A stretch of DNA of 64,000 nt from Mayamaea pseudoterrestris (GCA_027923505.1 BROI01000002.1:2046001-2110000); one strand, 5' to 3'; shown: positions 30,675-41,777, numbered from the stretch's first letter. Notes: generated by a model not told the origin, from the sequence alone. Translations and numbers: made by a program.

Positions 30675-32036
30675 TCACACAATGCCCGGAATAAATCGGT
30701 ACGGCACAAGCTTCTTGTACTCTAACCAGTCATCACCATATTTCTCGTGACACATGTGATCGTCTCGAATGGACCGATGCACGAGCAATATCAAAAAGTA
30801 TATTGCATAAAAATACGGAACAATGCTGTCAAACCCACACACCAGGCACCACGTCAAGCCCATGAGGTAGTCGCCCGTGTAATTGATTTTGCGCGCCAAT
30901 CCCCACCAGCCCGACGTGAGCAGCTTGGTGCCTCGCTTCGTCTGCAGAAAGGATAGATGTTGAAGCGCCGCATCATTGGGGTTTCGTCGAAAGGCGTCCT
31001 TTTCGTTATTGGCACCGCGAAAGATCAGGTAACCCGCAACGTGCAAGGCGAGGATAATGGCAAGCGCCAATGGAGAAAGATGAGGATCATGCTTGACCAA
31101 ATAGCGTGCTTGCACAGAGTATGTAAATGGAACCCAAGCAAGGTCCCCAAATAACAGCATGAATCCAAAGCCGTCCGTGGTAATGTCCATGGTCGTCAAT
31201 ATTGCTCGCTCCTGATACTGCGCATCCCAAACATAAATGCCTTGAAACAGGTTCAACAAAATCATGCTCCCCGTAACGTATCCCAGCTCGTGATGCTGCT
31301 GCTTCATACATGCCACGTTGAGCAGCATCCATCCCATGAGTCCTGGTCGCAGCTCGCAAAACTGCTTCCAGTCCCAGCCTCCAATGCGAGGATTCAACTC
31401 GCGTCCAATGAAAAAGTCGTAGATTGGATTCCCCGAGTTTCCGCCATCGGCAAGAATCTTGTCTCCCGCAAAGGAGCCAAGGTACATGTAGAAACTGAGC
31501 GCTGTGCAAATGACAACGTCGCAGAGTGCAAGCTCCTGGTAGTAAGTGTAAAGTAGCTGCAACGGAAAGGCTCCCAGCTGATACATCTGGTGCTGCTCAT
31601 CCCAGTATGGCCATCCTACATGAACAGCCAGCAAGGTGACCCAGAACGCCAAGTGGCCGTTGATTCGGTAAACGAGACGAAGATTGGCATCGCCCTTGAC
31701 GGGCGTGCCTTGCACCAATTCACTCGGCAAGCATCGTTCCAACATTACTTGAAAGCAAAACCATGCGACGAGACTCGCTCCACAGCGTAGCAGTAACGTC
31801 GGACTACTCATGCAACTGGGACAAAGGATGTTTGACTCCATGACTGAAGTCCAAAATGGCTTGCTCCCATGGATCGTTTCGCGAAATATGCGTAGGTCGA
31901 CGAATCCAACGTCCGTCCAATGCGCCAGTAGCATGACAATGACTGGAAGCGCCAAGACGGTTCCCAGCGCTCCCACGGGACCTCCAAACTCATAGTGAAA
32001 CTGATTAGTCGATGCTGCATCAACAGTGGTAGGCAT
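30675..32036 (-). CDS. ERG24: Sterol C-14 reductase (ERG24/FACKEL family)
   Basis: A 453-aa polytopic membrane protein of the endoplasmic reticulum that reduces the C14-C15 double bond of sterol intermediates with NADPH. The start at 32036 has a strong context (GCCACCATG); a longer frame upstream begins with TTG and was rejected. Family signatures are GNPIYDFFIGRELNPR, LLTSGWWGLARKINYTGD and DDHMCHEKYGDDW close to the C-terminus, which ends YRFIPGIV. Length matches yeast ERG24 (438 aa). The DHCR7/C-7 branch of the family is the main alternative. The upstream region carries a triple repeat with ACGTCA (32142-32268). Confidence 0.9.
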   Translation of the reverse strand: MPTTVDAASTNQFHYEFGGPVGALGTVLALPVIVMLLAHWTDVGFVDLRIFRETIHGSKPFWTSVMESNILCPSCMSSPTLLLRCGASLVAWFCFQVMLERCLPSELVQGTPVKGDANLRLVYRINGHLAFWVTLLAVHVGWPYWDEQHQMYQLGAFPLQLLYTYYQELALCDVVICTALSFYMYLGSFAGDKILADGGNSGNPIYDFFIGRELNPRIGGWDWKQFCELRPGLMGWMLLNVACMKQQHHELGYVTGSMILLNLFQGIYVWDAQYQERAILTTMDITTDGFGFMLLFGDLAWVPFTYSVQARYLVKHDPHLSPLALAIILALHVAGYLIFRGANNEKDAFRRNPNDAALQHLSFLQTKRGTKLLTSGWWGLARKINYTGDYLMGLTWCLVCGFDSIVPYFYAIYFLILLVHRSIRDDHMCHEKYGDDWLEYKKLVPYRFIPGIV

Positions 32037-32141
32037 GGTGGCAAGGTGCTGCTGCCAAGCCAATGATTGCAATGATCAAGTTCGTGGTTGATCCGGATCC
32101 GGATGACGAAGGGCGCGGCGGGCGCGCGACAATTACGCCAG

Positions 32142-32268
32142 AAGGCAATAGTACGAAACGAGTGCCAGTGTCAATCACGTCATAAGGCAATAGTACGAAA
32201 CGAGTGCCAGTGTCAATTACGTCACAAAGGCAATAATACGAAACGAGTGCCAGTGTCAATTACGTCAC
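32142..32268 (-). promoter_or_regulatory. Three tandem copies of a 42-bp element with ACGTCA, upstream of sterol reductase
   Basis: AAGGCAATA followed by a GTACGAAACGAGTGCCAGTG-type stretch repeats at 32142, 32184 and 32227. Each copy ends with CAATTACGTCA or CAATCACGTCA. TGACGT is the core bound by bZIP factors, and TGACGT elements are known in diatom CO2/cAMP-responsive promoters. The repeats sit 106-232 bp before the start codon, in a plausible promoter place. That they regulate the gene is inferred. Confidence 0.6.
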
Positions 32269-32970
32269 CAGTGGGCGCGCCGTCGCGGCACAACAGAACT
32301 GCTGCGATGTGACGTTTCGATTTTGATGATCTCGACGCAACGACGAAAGCGAGGCGTGGGCACTGCCATCTGTGCATGTACCAATTACATCTTACAATAC
32401 GCTACAAAGAAGTATTATGTCGTCGGCCAAAGAAGAGACCAGGCAATGCTGCTTTAGCTTCTTGCTAGTTTGAGACGCGCAGCTTGGCCGTTAGCGTCTC
32501 ACCGTCGTGATTCTTGCAAGACCCATTGTCGCTCATTCGCAATTCCGATGACCGAGACGAAAGCAGGATTCAAGCTAATGGCGAGACGCTCGTCTGGCGT
32601 ATCATGCATTCGCTCGCAGGTTCCTTGTTCAAGAGGTTTGTTTTACCTCTAGTCATGGACCTTCCTTGAAACGATCAAGTCGAAATTCCCTTGGCGATCA
32701 ACATGTATTCAATAGCAGTTGAGGGTTCGTTGGGAGGTTGCGTTCGACAAATTTGGCCACTTGCAGGCGGCGAATCTTGGGCGGCGAGAGAAAGACTCGA
32801 AGCCTCATGTTTTTGTCGAACAAGTGAAGGAATAATGACTTATGAAGCAAGTACTCAAGATGAGCACTACACGTACTATGTTTCGAATTTGTGACAAGCG
32901 TTCCATTTGCAGACAGCATATATTCTTTTGCACACGCCCGCAGCCACCATCAAGCGAGTCGGTTGTTACC
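32269..32970. other. 702-bp stretch before the subtilisin cluster, no gene seen
   Basis: Short open frames of 60-73 codons here have no start context, targeting or family feature. It presumably holds the promoters of the sterol reductase (left) and first subtilisin (right). Confidence 0.5.
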
Positions 32971-34379
32971 ATGAAGGTGGTTGGTTACTTACTTCTTGTC
33001 TCTGGATTAATCCAAGTACAGTGTGCGCTTGATGTGCCGGAAGAGGATATCGCAGCTGATAGTCCAACGACCCGGCAAGAGCAGAGTTCCATTGCGAAAC
33101 CAAAACTCCATCAATCGAGCCGGGCTTTGCAACGAAACACGGAGCGCGTCCTTGTCAAATACTACAACGAACAAGGAAAGCAGCAAGTTCTCGCTCGGTC
33201 ATCGCGCATGTATCATCAATTCACCAAGAAGAATGTCATGGCTGTCGAAATTGACGTTCGAAACTTGCGCAAGCTCCGGCGAAATGCAAACATTGCTTCC
33301 ATTGAGCAGGACCGCATTTACGAGGAGCAAGGCTTTCACGAGTATACCTTGACCGAGGAGGAACAATCGCACCGCAAACTACAGCAAACCATGCCGTATG
33401 GAATCTCCATGGTGCAGGCGGACCAGTTGAACGTTGGAAGGTACCCAGTTGCTGTATGCATTGCCGATACTGGTGTCGCAAAAAAGCATCCCGATCTTCC
33501 AAAGGGACTCTTGAAGGGTGCAGACCGTAGATCAAACATTACCAATATGCGACTCAGATGGCGCAAGGACCGGCGCGGCCACGGAACACACGTGGCAGGC
33601 ACCATTACGGCAAAGGACAATGGCTTTGGCGTTCGGGGCATTGGCAAGATTCCCATTTTTGTGACGCGGGCACTTGATGATAGTGGCCAAGCCAGGGAAT
33701 CGGATGTTTATGAAGCGGTTGAACAATGTACTAAATCGAACGCGAGGATTGTCAGCATGAGTCTTGGTGGAGGGGGCATGTCGCAAACCTTCAAAGACCT
33801 TTTGACAAGCTTGTACGACAATAATGGCTTTTTGCTCGTTGGCGCCTCTGGAAACAATGGCGCCAATACCGTCAGCTGGCCAGCGGCTCATCCCAGGGTG
33901 ATTGGCGTCGGTGCTGTTCAAGATGATCGCTCGATTTGGCCTGCTTCCAACTATGGAAGCCAGGTTGAACTCAGCGCACCTGGTAAAATGATTTTGTCAA
34001 CCACCATTAATGCAGCGGGTTCATATGTATATAGGTGAGCATGCAGGCTTTTCAGCCACTCTATTGGCCATTGTGATTCATGTTTGCATGAACCCGTCTC
34101 ACAATTCCTCGCTTTAGCTTCTACTCGGGTACGAGCATGGCGACTCCACACGTGGCTGGTGTGGCGGCGCTGGTATGGAGTCACTTTCCGCAATGTACCA
34201 ATACGCAAATCAGGTACGCCTTGACGCGGACGGCACTGGACGGAGGCGCAAGCAGTTGCGACAGTCGCTACGGTTGGGGCATTGTACAGGCCAAGAATGC
34301 CTACAATTGGCTTTTGCGAAACCCTTGTGCATCTGCATCGTGGGGACAATCTTCCGAGCCTCAGGGAGGTTGTACATGA
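32971..34379 (+). CDS. Secreted subtilisin-like serine protease 1, two exons
   Basis: A 441-aa prepro-subtilase (S8 family) with the signal peptide MKVVGYLLLVSGLIQVQCA, chosen over an in-frame ATG at 32842 that would bury it. An I9-like propeptide follows (RVLVKYYNEQGKQQVL to about residue 120). The catalytic triad is Asp166 in CIADTG, His204 in RGHGTHVAG and Ser361 in YSGTSMATPHVAG; the oxyanion Asn lies in GASGNNG. Exons are 32971-34034 and 34118-34379, with the 83-bp intron splitting a Ser codon just before the catalytic serine block. The C-terminal 70 residues carry Cys residues (FPQCTNTQ, SSCDS, NPCAS, GGCT) that may form disulphides. It is probably an extracellular or vacuolar protease. 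Confidence 0.92.
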
Positions 34380-34898
34380 GACAACATTCCTGTACGATAG
34401 CCATGTCTATAACACCCAATTTAGTCAACAATTTAGATCTCCGTAAATCGAAACGATGAGATATACCGCGCTTTAATCATGCGGCCGGTGTCCATACTTG
34501 CTACCGAGTATCGTATCGCATCCGTTATTCCTCCCGTTCCATGAATGTCACACCAGTACCGATATGACTTTTGTCATTTGGAAACGGCGCTTCGCCATGG
34601 CGCGATCCGCCATTGGCGCATGTCATCTCTGACATTAGATGCAACTATATCGACACAACTGCCAAGCTGAGGCTCATAACTTACAAATGAAACCCAATTG
34701 GGTTTTATGCAAGACGATGTAATAATAATTCGGACGCATTGAAGCGACACTTTTGGATTATTCGGCGAGTCGTTCCATTTCGGCCAGTCATGTCGTGTAA
34801 GCACCTTAGCTCGCGTCGTCTTGGAGAGCAAGGTCCGAAACCGTCACACCGTTGCGTTCAATGAAAAATGACTAGCTACAATTTGCAATTGAAACAAT
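34380..34898. other. 519-bp stretch between subtilisins 1 and 2, no gene seen
   Basis: No supported coding region. An 85-codon frame on the minus strand lacks any family match. Probably 3' region of the first and promoter of the second protease gene. Confidence 0.5.
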
Positions 34899-36397
34899 AT
34901 GAAGGTCTTGATTGCTCTACTCGTTTCTTTGGTAGTGCTTCTTCCCGACCCTTCCCACGCGGAGCATGAGCCGATGGACGACGCCGAGCATCATTCATCG
35001 AGTGAAACCAATGCAGCATCCAAGCGACATGGACCAACAAGTCTCCGAAAACGGAAACGCCCCGTCAAGACAACACGAGTCATTGTAGAGTTTGCGAACG
35101 ACGCTGGAATGGACCATGCCGTTCGACTGTCAACCAAAGTCTATCATCAATCATTGAATCGACGATATTTGGCTGTCGAAATTGAATCAAGCTTGGTGCA
35201 AGAGCTTGCTGACAATGAAAACATTACAAATATCCAGAGTGATGGATTCTTTTATGAGCAAGGATACTTGGAGAAGGAAGTGTCTTTGGAGGAGCATCAC
35301 GATCGAAAGTTGTTTCAGACGACCCCATACGGAATCACAATGGTGCAAGCAGACCAAGTAGACGTCGGACAAAGTCCAGTGCGAGTATGTATTGCAGATA
35401 CAGGTACATTGGCACAGCATCCGGACCTTCCCATTAGTCTCATGAAGGGTGAGAATCGGGTTAGCAGTTTTGATACGGAACTAAAGTGGCGACGGGATCG
35501 ACGAGGACATGGCACTCATGTTGCTGGTACGTTGACGCAGTCTTCGTCCCTTGCCGCGTAACATGGTATAATGACTCAACCATCCGCTCTCGCCACAGGA
35601 ACTGTCAGTGCGACCGATAACGGGTATGGTGTACGCGGAGTTGGGCAGATCCCACTCTATATAACTCGCGCCCTCAACGACGCAGGTCAGGCACGCGAGT
35701 CGGATCTAATTGAAGCGATTGAAGAGTGCCGAAACTCTGGGGCCAGGGTCATTTCACTGTCCATTGGCGGAGGAGGCATGAGCTCGGCGCTCAGTGACTT
35801 GCTCACCAGTCTGTATCAGGAGGGCTTTCTTATATTTGGCGCTTCCGGAAACAATGGTGAAAATGCAAAAATGTATCCAGCGGCACATAGTTTGGTTGTT
35901 GCAGTTGGCGCTGTCCAACCGGATTATACCATATGGCCAAGTAGCAACTATGGCAACTGGATCGAGCTGACTGGACCAGGTAAGGCAGCACTAAAGGTGG
36001 TGTCGTACGCTTTGATACCATTGCACGCCTTTTATAAAACGTGCTGACATTTTTGGTCTTCTCAGGTAAATCAATATACTCCACAACAACCAATTCACTT
36101 GGCCAAAGTTTATACGCATATTACTCGGGCACGAGCATGGCAACGCCGCACGTGGCTGCTGTTGCTGCACTTGTCTGGTCACATTTTCCTCAATGTACCA
36201 ACACCCAAATTCGATATGCTTTGGCCAAGTCGGCCGTTGACCTTGGCGGAAGTGGATGTGATCAATACTTTGGTTATGGCGTAGTTCAGGCGAAGAGCGC
36301 GATCGACTGGCTGACTAAAAACCCATGCAATGGGGCGACCTATGGCAAAGGAACTGTCAATGGAGGATGCAGTTTATTGCAATCGCTATCGACATGA
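34899..36397 (+). CDS. Secreted subtilisin-like serine protease 2, three exons
   Basis: A 446-aa subtilase with signal peptide MKVLIALLVSLVVLLPDPSHA. Exons are 34899-35526, 35599-35979 and 36066-36397 (introns 72 and 86 bp, both in phase 1). The first junction joins GHGTHVAG to TVSATDNGYGVRGVG, the second GPG to KSIYSTT. The triad is Asp in CIADTG, His in GHGTHVAG and Ser in YSGTSMATPHVAA; oxyanion Asn in GASGNNG. A stretch of basic residues (LRKRKRPVK) precedes the propeptide core, unlike the paralogues. C-terminal Cys pattern matches the other two. Its two introns lie elsewhere than the intron shared by proteases 1 and 3, so it is the most divergent of the three. Confidence 0.92.
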
Positions 36398-36671
36398 TAC
36401 AGCGGGGTACTTTTGGAACTCATACTAACATAGAAAAATAGATACTTTTGAATGCTGACACGGTTTTTATCGTACGATTTGTGTAGTGCGACTTCCCGTT
36501 TTGGCAATCGACCATTCTGTCAATTTTGTCATATTTCAAAAGTCTCAAGGGACAAGAAGTCTGCTTCCAAAGCCATCAATGAATGGATAAATGGATACCA
36601 AGGTGGCAAAATGTAGTGATCGATTATCGAATGGCATGAGCCGACCGCAGCAATGGTGCGACGAGGTAACC

Positions 36672-38058
36672 TTATATGTTTCCGCAGCCTCCTTGCGGAT
36701 TCGTGTTCTGGCCCCATCTTGCCCCATAACAAGGATTTCTGGCGAGCCAGTTGTATGCCGCCCTTGCCTGCACAATGCCTCGCCCGAAGAAACTATCGCA
36801 TCCCGCAGCTCCTGCATCAGAGGCGGTTACTGCGAGGGCATACCTTATCTGCCGGTTAGTGCACTGAGGAAAAGAGCTCCAAACCAATGCAGCGGCACCA
36901 GCTACATGTGGAGTAGCCATGCTAGTTCCTGTGTAGAAACTGTGGAATCGAAGGCGTGAAAAGTGTGAGGGGATCATCAAAAACGTCAACTGACGAACAT
37001 CGATTCTCGCACCTGTAGATAAACTGGCCAACAGTATTGATTGTCGTGGAAAGTATCATTCTACCGGGGGCACTCAGCTCGACTTGACTGCCGTAATTTG
37101 ATCCAGACCATATTGAGCGATCTTCTTGGACAGCGCTGACACCAATGACGCGCGGATGGGCTGCAGGCCATGCTACACTGTTTTTACCATCGTTGCCTGA
37201 AGCAGCTACCAACAGAATCCCCCTATCGTACAGTCCTGTAAGCAAGTCGTAGAAAGCCTGAGACATGCCACTTCCGCCGAGACTCATGCTGATGACTTTG
37301 GCTCCGGATTTGCCGCATTGTTGAACGGCAGCCATTATGTCTGACTCTCTCGCTAGGCCTTGGTCATCAAGAGCTCGTGTTACATAAACGGGAATATCCC
37401 CGATGCCTCTGACTCCATAACCATTGTTTCTTGCACTAATCGTCCCAGCAATATGCGTTCCATGGCCCCGCGCATCGATATTCCAATACAGTGCAGCCCC
37501 AGTGATGCTTGAGTATCGGCTGGCTCCTGTCAAGAGCCTTGCCTTTAGATCGGGATGGTTCAAAGCCACGCCAGTGTCTGCAACGCAAACTTGCACGGGA
37601 TAACGACCGACATTCAGCTGGTCTGCCTGGATCATGGAGATTCCATAAGGGACCTTTTGCTGAAGCCTCCGATGTTCATGCTCATCTTGTGTCATCGTAA
37701 GTTCCTCAAATCCCTGCTCTTCATATACGCGATCGTCTTCCACGGATTCGATATTGGGATTCAACAAAAGAGTTTCAAGGATCGCTTCATCAACCTGTAT
37801 TGCCAGCACGTCTCGCTCGTCAAAATCGTGATACATTCGAGTCGCATGCGCCAAAGCGTCCTCCTTGCCTTGTTCATTCGCATACTTGACCATGACTCGC
37901 ACCGAGTTTTCGTCAACTTGGCGGGCCGATCGATGCAAATGCGTTTGATCCTCTGGTTTCGAATCATTGACGGAATTCTCGCGTGCATCGAGCACGTCAA
38001 CACTTTTGCACTGCACTCCAAGGAGGCCCGCTAGGAGGAAAACAACAACAACCCGCAT
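36672..38058 (-). CDS. Secreted subtilisin-like serine protease 3, two exons
   Basis: A 437-aa subtilase, convergent with protease 2. Signal peptide MRVVVVFLLAGLLGVQC. Exons are 38058-37013 and 36939-36672 (73-bp intron, same place and phase as protease 1). The triad is Asp in CVADTG, His in RGHGTHIAG and Ser in YTGTSMATPHVAG; the oxyanion region reads AASGNDGKN. It shares with protease 1 the stretches QADQLNVGRYPV and ILSTTIN, so these two are the closest pair even though protease 2 lies between them and this gene is inverted. The start at 38058 was preferred over an in-frame ATG 26 codons upstream. Confidence 0.92.
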
Positions 38059-38836
38059 TGCAGCTGAGTGGCGTTGTTTGAAATTGTGTGTGGGACAAAG
38101 TTGTGGGACGGGCCGAAGCTTGAACTTCGAATTCAAATAAACAGCAGCATGTGTATGCTAATTTCGTCGCGTGTGTCTGTTGCTGGGCTTACCAAAAAAG
38201 TCTTCGGAAGTTTGTCATTCATTTTACTATCTGTTTTACTGTATACAATTGATATATATCATTATCTTCCCTTCGCAAAATTGACGTTTTAGCTGTTCTG
38301 ACTGCACGCTGCCCTTCGACAAAATAACAGGCTGCCAAATTTGGCTGCCATGTGAACTTGATCAGCGATTGGTCCCATTGGTCTTGGTCTGTAGACAACT
38401 GAAACTCGAATGAGTCTCCGCATTGCCATGTTGGCCGAAACCAAAAGGCTTGGTTGGGCGCGTTGATGCTTGCTACAGTAAGTTAGGGCCTTTTGAAACG
38501 TTGCGACACGATCTACCTTGACACTTGTTGTCGTAACGACTTTGTCTTTGCATGCACACGCATGGCATGAGTTCGTCATGACGACTATCACAAGATGTAT
38601 TTGAATTTTCGTCATTGCACAATGTACCCGAGAGGGACTGGCAATAGCTTGGCGTGCTACCGCTACGCGCGCATGACCTACTAGCAGTTGGCTCGACACC
38701 GATGCAGTGATTGTTATTGTCATCTTTCAAACCTTCAAACTACAACGTTAATCCTAAAATCAAACGTTAACAAGTATCAATCTACTGTACAAAAATGTGT
38801 TACCTGATTATGTAGTGTCGTTGCAATCGCACCTCC
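38059..38836. other. Intergenic stretch of 778 bp
   Basis: Between two minus-strand genes. Apart from a Cys-rich frame at 38473-38730 (listed separately), nothing convincing was found. It should hold the promoter of subtilisin 3. Confidence 0.5.
38473..38730 (-). CDS. Small Cys-rich hypothetical protein, uncertain
   Basis: An 85-codon frame beginning with ATG (MKDDNNNHCIGVEPTASRSC) has nine or ten Cys residues in its first 75 codons (including CNDEN, CDSRHD, MPCVCMQ and KCQGRSC). That is suggestive of a disulphide-rich peptide. There is no signal peptide, no family match is recognised, and it overlaps an alternative 144-codon frame (38289-38723) in another frame. A GT-AG combination that would add an exon could not be established. 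It may be chance. Confidence 0.2.
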   Translation of the reverse strand: MKDDNNNHCIGVEPTASRSCARSGSTPSYCQSLSGTLCNDENSNTSCDSRHDELMPCVCMQRQSRYDNKCQGRSCRNVSKGPNLL

Positions 38837-40162
38837 TCATCGCACCGCGGCTGCCACTGTCATGTTATCAAAAGGTGTTGTCACATTCTGGTCAATCATG
38901 GTCATATTCACAACCTTGTCGGAACAATAATCCGTTCCATGTTTCCAGTAGTTATGTCCGCATCTGCGATCAGGCCGCAGCAAGTTGGCCCAGTTACTAT
39001 ATCCTCCTCGACCAGTCGACAAACACTTGCTGTATGCCAGTATGTAAAAGTCAACAAAGACGGAATAGTAGTCTTTCGCTTCATAGTTGACTCCACCAAA
39101 AAAAGAGAGAAAGGACTTGCCCCGATCAATGTGCATGGGCTCCTCGGTCAAACTGTAGGTTGTAACGTGATTGTGGTACTTCCTGGCATGCTGCACAGCC
39201 AGTTTGGTCGCCTCGAGCGAATCCGTCGCCACGTAGAGTGGCGCCTCCGTTCCAAACACCAAGCCGCAGTTGGTGGCCTTCTCCACCATGTTCAACTCAC
39301 GGGATTGGTCTGACAAGTATTTGGAGCGAATGTGAACAGCATTGTACTCGTATTTAACGAGTCTAAGCTCACGCATCTTTTCATTTAGCACTGCCTGCAC
39401 TGGAGCAGACGGTGTAAAGACCAGATTCCATATTTCATGGTAAACCGTGTCATAGTCGGTTTCCCCAGCGCGGCGATCATCGTTGTACCGCTTATCATGG
39501 GCGCCAAAGCCATGCCGCACGTCAACAAGTGTTGCGTTGGAAGCACTTTCGCGAACAATGGATGCCCATGCGTCACTCTCCAATGTAGGTTCCGGAGCAA
39601 AGTTCAAGTTCGTGACAAGCCAGTCTGGCACGGTCCAGTCCAAGCCGTTTGGTGGTGGAACAAGAAACTCTTCGAGCTTGGTGGGTCGTTGCCAGTGGAT
39701 GAGAAAGAGTCGATTCAACTTGGCAGCAAGCTTGACTTTGAGTGGCAAACTTCGCAGTCTGTCGCTGGTTCCGCCGCATTGATCATCGTTCTTGATTCGT
39801 AGACAGCGCTGGACAAAATATCTTGTTTCGTTCCAGTTGGATTCGTTTAGCTGACTGCGTTGTCGTTGATGCCAAGCGACGTAATCTTTGAGCCATTGAG
39901 GTAAAAGTTTGGAAGAGTTATAGTCGATTGCTGCTGCTGTAGGTGGAGCTGTTTCTAACTGCTCGCTTGGCTGAGACTTTAATGATTTGCTTGAAGATGT
40001 ATTGTCAGGTAAAGTCTGTTGTTGTTTCGCGAAGGTGAAAGTGGTGGAATTATTGATGCAACGAAGGCAGGGCAATCGAATATAGGAGATGCCAAGTTGT
40101 GAGGCCAAGAAAATGCAAATCAAGAGAAGATGCCAGGCGCGAAGCTTCTGAAGTAACATCAT
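38837..40162 (-). CDS. Golgi type II glycosyltransferase, fucosyltransferase-like
   Basis: A 441-aa protein with a short N-terminus, a signal anchor (WHLLLICIFLASQLGISYI, about residues 10-28), a Ser/Thr-rich stem and a lumenal domain. CGGTSDRLRSLPLKVKLA resembles the GDP-fucose-binding region of alpha-1,6/O-fucosyltransferase-type enzymes, and YNAVHIRSKYL and KCLSTGRGGYSNWANLL fit later conserved blocks. Sequons for N-glycosylation (NSS, NES, NET, NAT, NMT) are present. The acceptor cannot be assigned; a role in cell-surface glycan synthesis is probable. No intron. Start chosen at the first of two adjacent ATGs. Confidence 0.6.
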   Translation of the reverse strand: MMLLQKLRAWHLLLICIFLASQLGISYIRLPCLRCINNSTTFTFAKQQQTLPDNTSSSKSLKSQPSEQLETAPPTAAAIDYNSSKLLPQWLKDYVAWHQRQRSQLNESNWNETRYFVQRCLRIKNDDQCGGTSDRLRSLPLKVKLAAKLNRLFLIHWQRPTKLEEFLVPPPNGLDWTVPDWLVTNLNFAPEPTLESDAWASIVRESASNATLVDVRHGFGAHDKRYNDDRRAGETDYDTVYHEIWNLVFTPSAPVQAVLNEKMRELRLVKYEYNAVHIRSKYLSDQSRELNMVEKATNCGLVFGTEAPLYVATDSLEATKLAVQHARKYHNHVTTYSLTEEPMHIDRGKSFLSFFGGVNYEAKDYYSVFVDFYILAYSKCLSTGRGGYSNWANLLRPDRRCGHNYWKHGTDYCSDKVVNMTMIDQNVTTPFDNMTVAAAVR

Positions 40163-40622
40163 ATTTTGGTTTCAGATGGCTTGAATGGCGAGGAGAGAAG
40201 GAGTCCGAGAAAGAAGTGTGACTGCAAAAATCCAGGGTCATCCAGCAATATGCGAGGGCCAAGTGCACGCAAGCTCTCGCGACATCATTGGCGCGCGCCA
40301 CGTGAACTGCAAGGGTTTTCCAATCAAGACATATGCCCCTATGTCTCAATCGTAAACACGACCCACGGGGAAATCAATGATCGCACCGGTTTTCGGGTAC
40401 GTCAGCCGACGACCACCATCCACCATGGACATCATCATCGCTCGCGCCGCCCGAAACCTCATCGTCGTTTTGACAAGTCTCGACGACTCTGTTTAAACTA
40501 GAAATCATTTTTCTTGACTTTATTAGATTCTGGAATAATTGGAAGTCATTTTTCTAGTCGCAAAGCTCAGCTTGAATCACTTTTTTATTGACATTGATAA
40601 TTGATACAACAACACCACAACC
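40163..40622. promoter_or_regulatory. Shared upstream region of the glycosyltransferase and DRG-regulatory genes
   Basis: 460 bp between two divergent starts. A 111-codon frame here starts with TTG and has no family match. No TATA box was seen. Confidence 0.4.
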
Positions 40623-41629
40623 ATGGGTCCCCAAGACTCCAAAAAGACGACGCAAAAGAAGAAGCAGCAAATGATCGAAGACAAGACATTTGGTCTCAAG
40701 AATAAGAACAAGAGCAAAAAGGTGCAGCAGCTCGTCAAGGCTGTCGAAAAGAGCGTCCTTCACGGCGGCGACCCCAAGCAACGGCGCCTCGAGGAGCAAC
40801 GCAAGCAAGCCAAGGAAGCTGCCAAGGCAATGCGAAAGGCGCAAAAGGATGAACAGGATGCACTCTTTGGCGAGGCGCTACTTGCCATTCAAAAGAAAAA
40901 GACGACGGATCAAAAGGCTGGCAAGACGGAAGCGGTTGGTCGAGATGGTGACGATGATAACAAGAAGGGTACCAGTCGCGCCATGAAGATGATGTTTCAA
41001 ATGGATGCACAAGAGATGGAAGATCGGTTAAAGGAAGATGTACGTTGGGTGTCTGTGCAAGTGTTATGCTTCTGTACTGTAAATGTCAGAGCTTGCTGCT
41101 TGGAGCTTGGTGTCCGGCCGCTCGTCACCTCATCATCGTTTACAATCTGCTCATCTTACCCTTGCTCTTGCCCATGATAAATATATAGCCAAACTACGTT
41201 GCGACCATTGAAGATAAGATTGAATCGGAGCGTCAGAAGAAGCTTGCCGAATTAATTAGCAAGGGCATTAAAGGCACGCCTGTGACACCAGAAAGCTTTG
41301 CCGTTTGGCAGGAGCGCAAGCGACAAAAACGTTTGGCCGACGCGAAAAAGACGGTGGAGGCCGAGTTTCGAAAGAAAAAGGGCGGCAAAGGATTATCCGT
41401 CTTGAGTGGAAGAGACTTGTACGAGTACAAGCGAGACTTGTTTGATAAGGTGGAGGATGATGATCAAGATAACGATATTGACTATACCCGATCAGATGCG
41501 GATGCTACAACATTCGTGCCGCCACCCAGGGCTAATGGTGGAGCTATTAATGAGCTTGCTGATAATGTCAAGACTGACTTGTTCCTGGATGGGAACGACG
41601 ATGATTTGGATGACATAGAAGATGACTAA
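40623..41629 (+). CDS. DRG family regulatory protein 1 homologue (ZC3H15/Tma46 type) without CCCH zinc fingers, two exons
   Basis: A 285-aa very basic protein. Exons are 40623-41039 and 41189-41629 (149-bp intron, phase 0); the join gives LKEDPNYVATIEDKIESE. The N-terminal IEDKTFGLKNKNKSKKVQQL is the conserved start of ZC3H15/DFRP1, the partner that stabilises the translational GTPase DRG1. The C-terminal part (TPVTPESFAVWQERKRQKRL, then VLSGRDLYEYKRDLF) is the matching DRG-binding region. The two CCCH zinc fingers expected between these blocks in animals and yeast are absent; instead there is an acidic/basic linker and TSRAMKMMFQMDAQEMEDR. The tail is acidic. It probably works in translation in the cytosol. 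Confidence 0.8.
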
Positions 41630-41777
41630 TAAAGTGATTAATCATGTCGGCTAGGTTATATGCATTTCGTATGAATAGCAACTGAATTAACGACGCACTT
41701 GCTTTCGTATTCCTCGACGGGGATTCTATCGCATCCATTAGAGCTCATCAACCGAAGTGCTCATGCTCAAACTCCAT

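Noticed and set aside
38289-38723. 144-codon minus-strand frame
   Set aside because: Overlaps the Cys-rich frame in another phase, has no domain or targeting feature, and only one of the two could be real.
40166-40501. 111-codon frame in the divergent promoter region
   Set aside because: Begins with TTG, low-complexity composition, no homology recognised.
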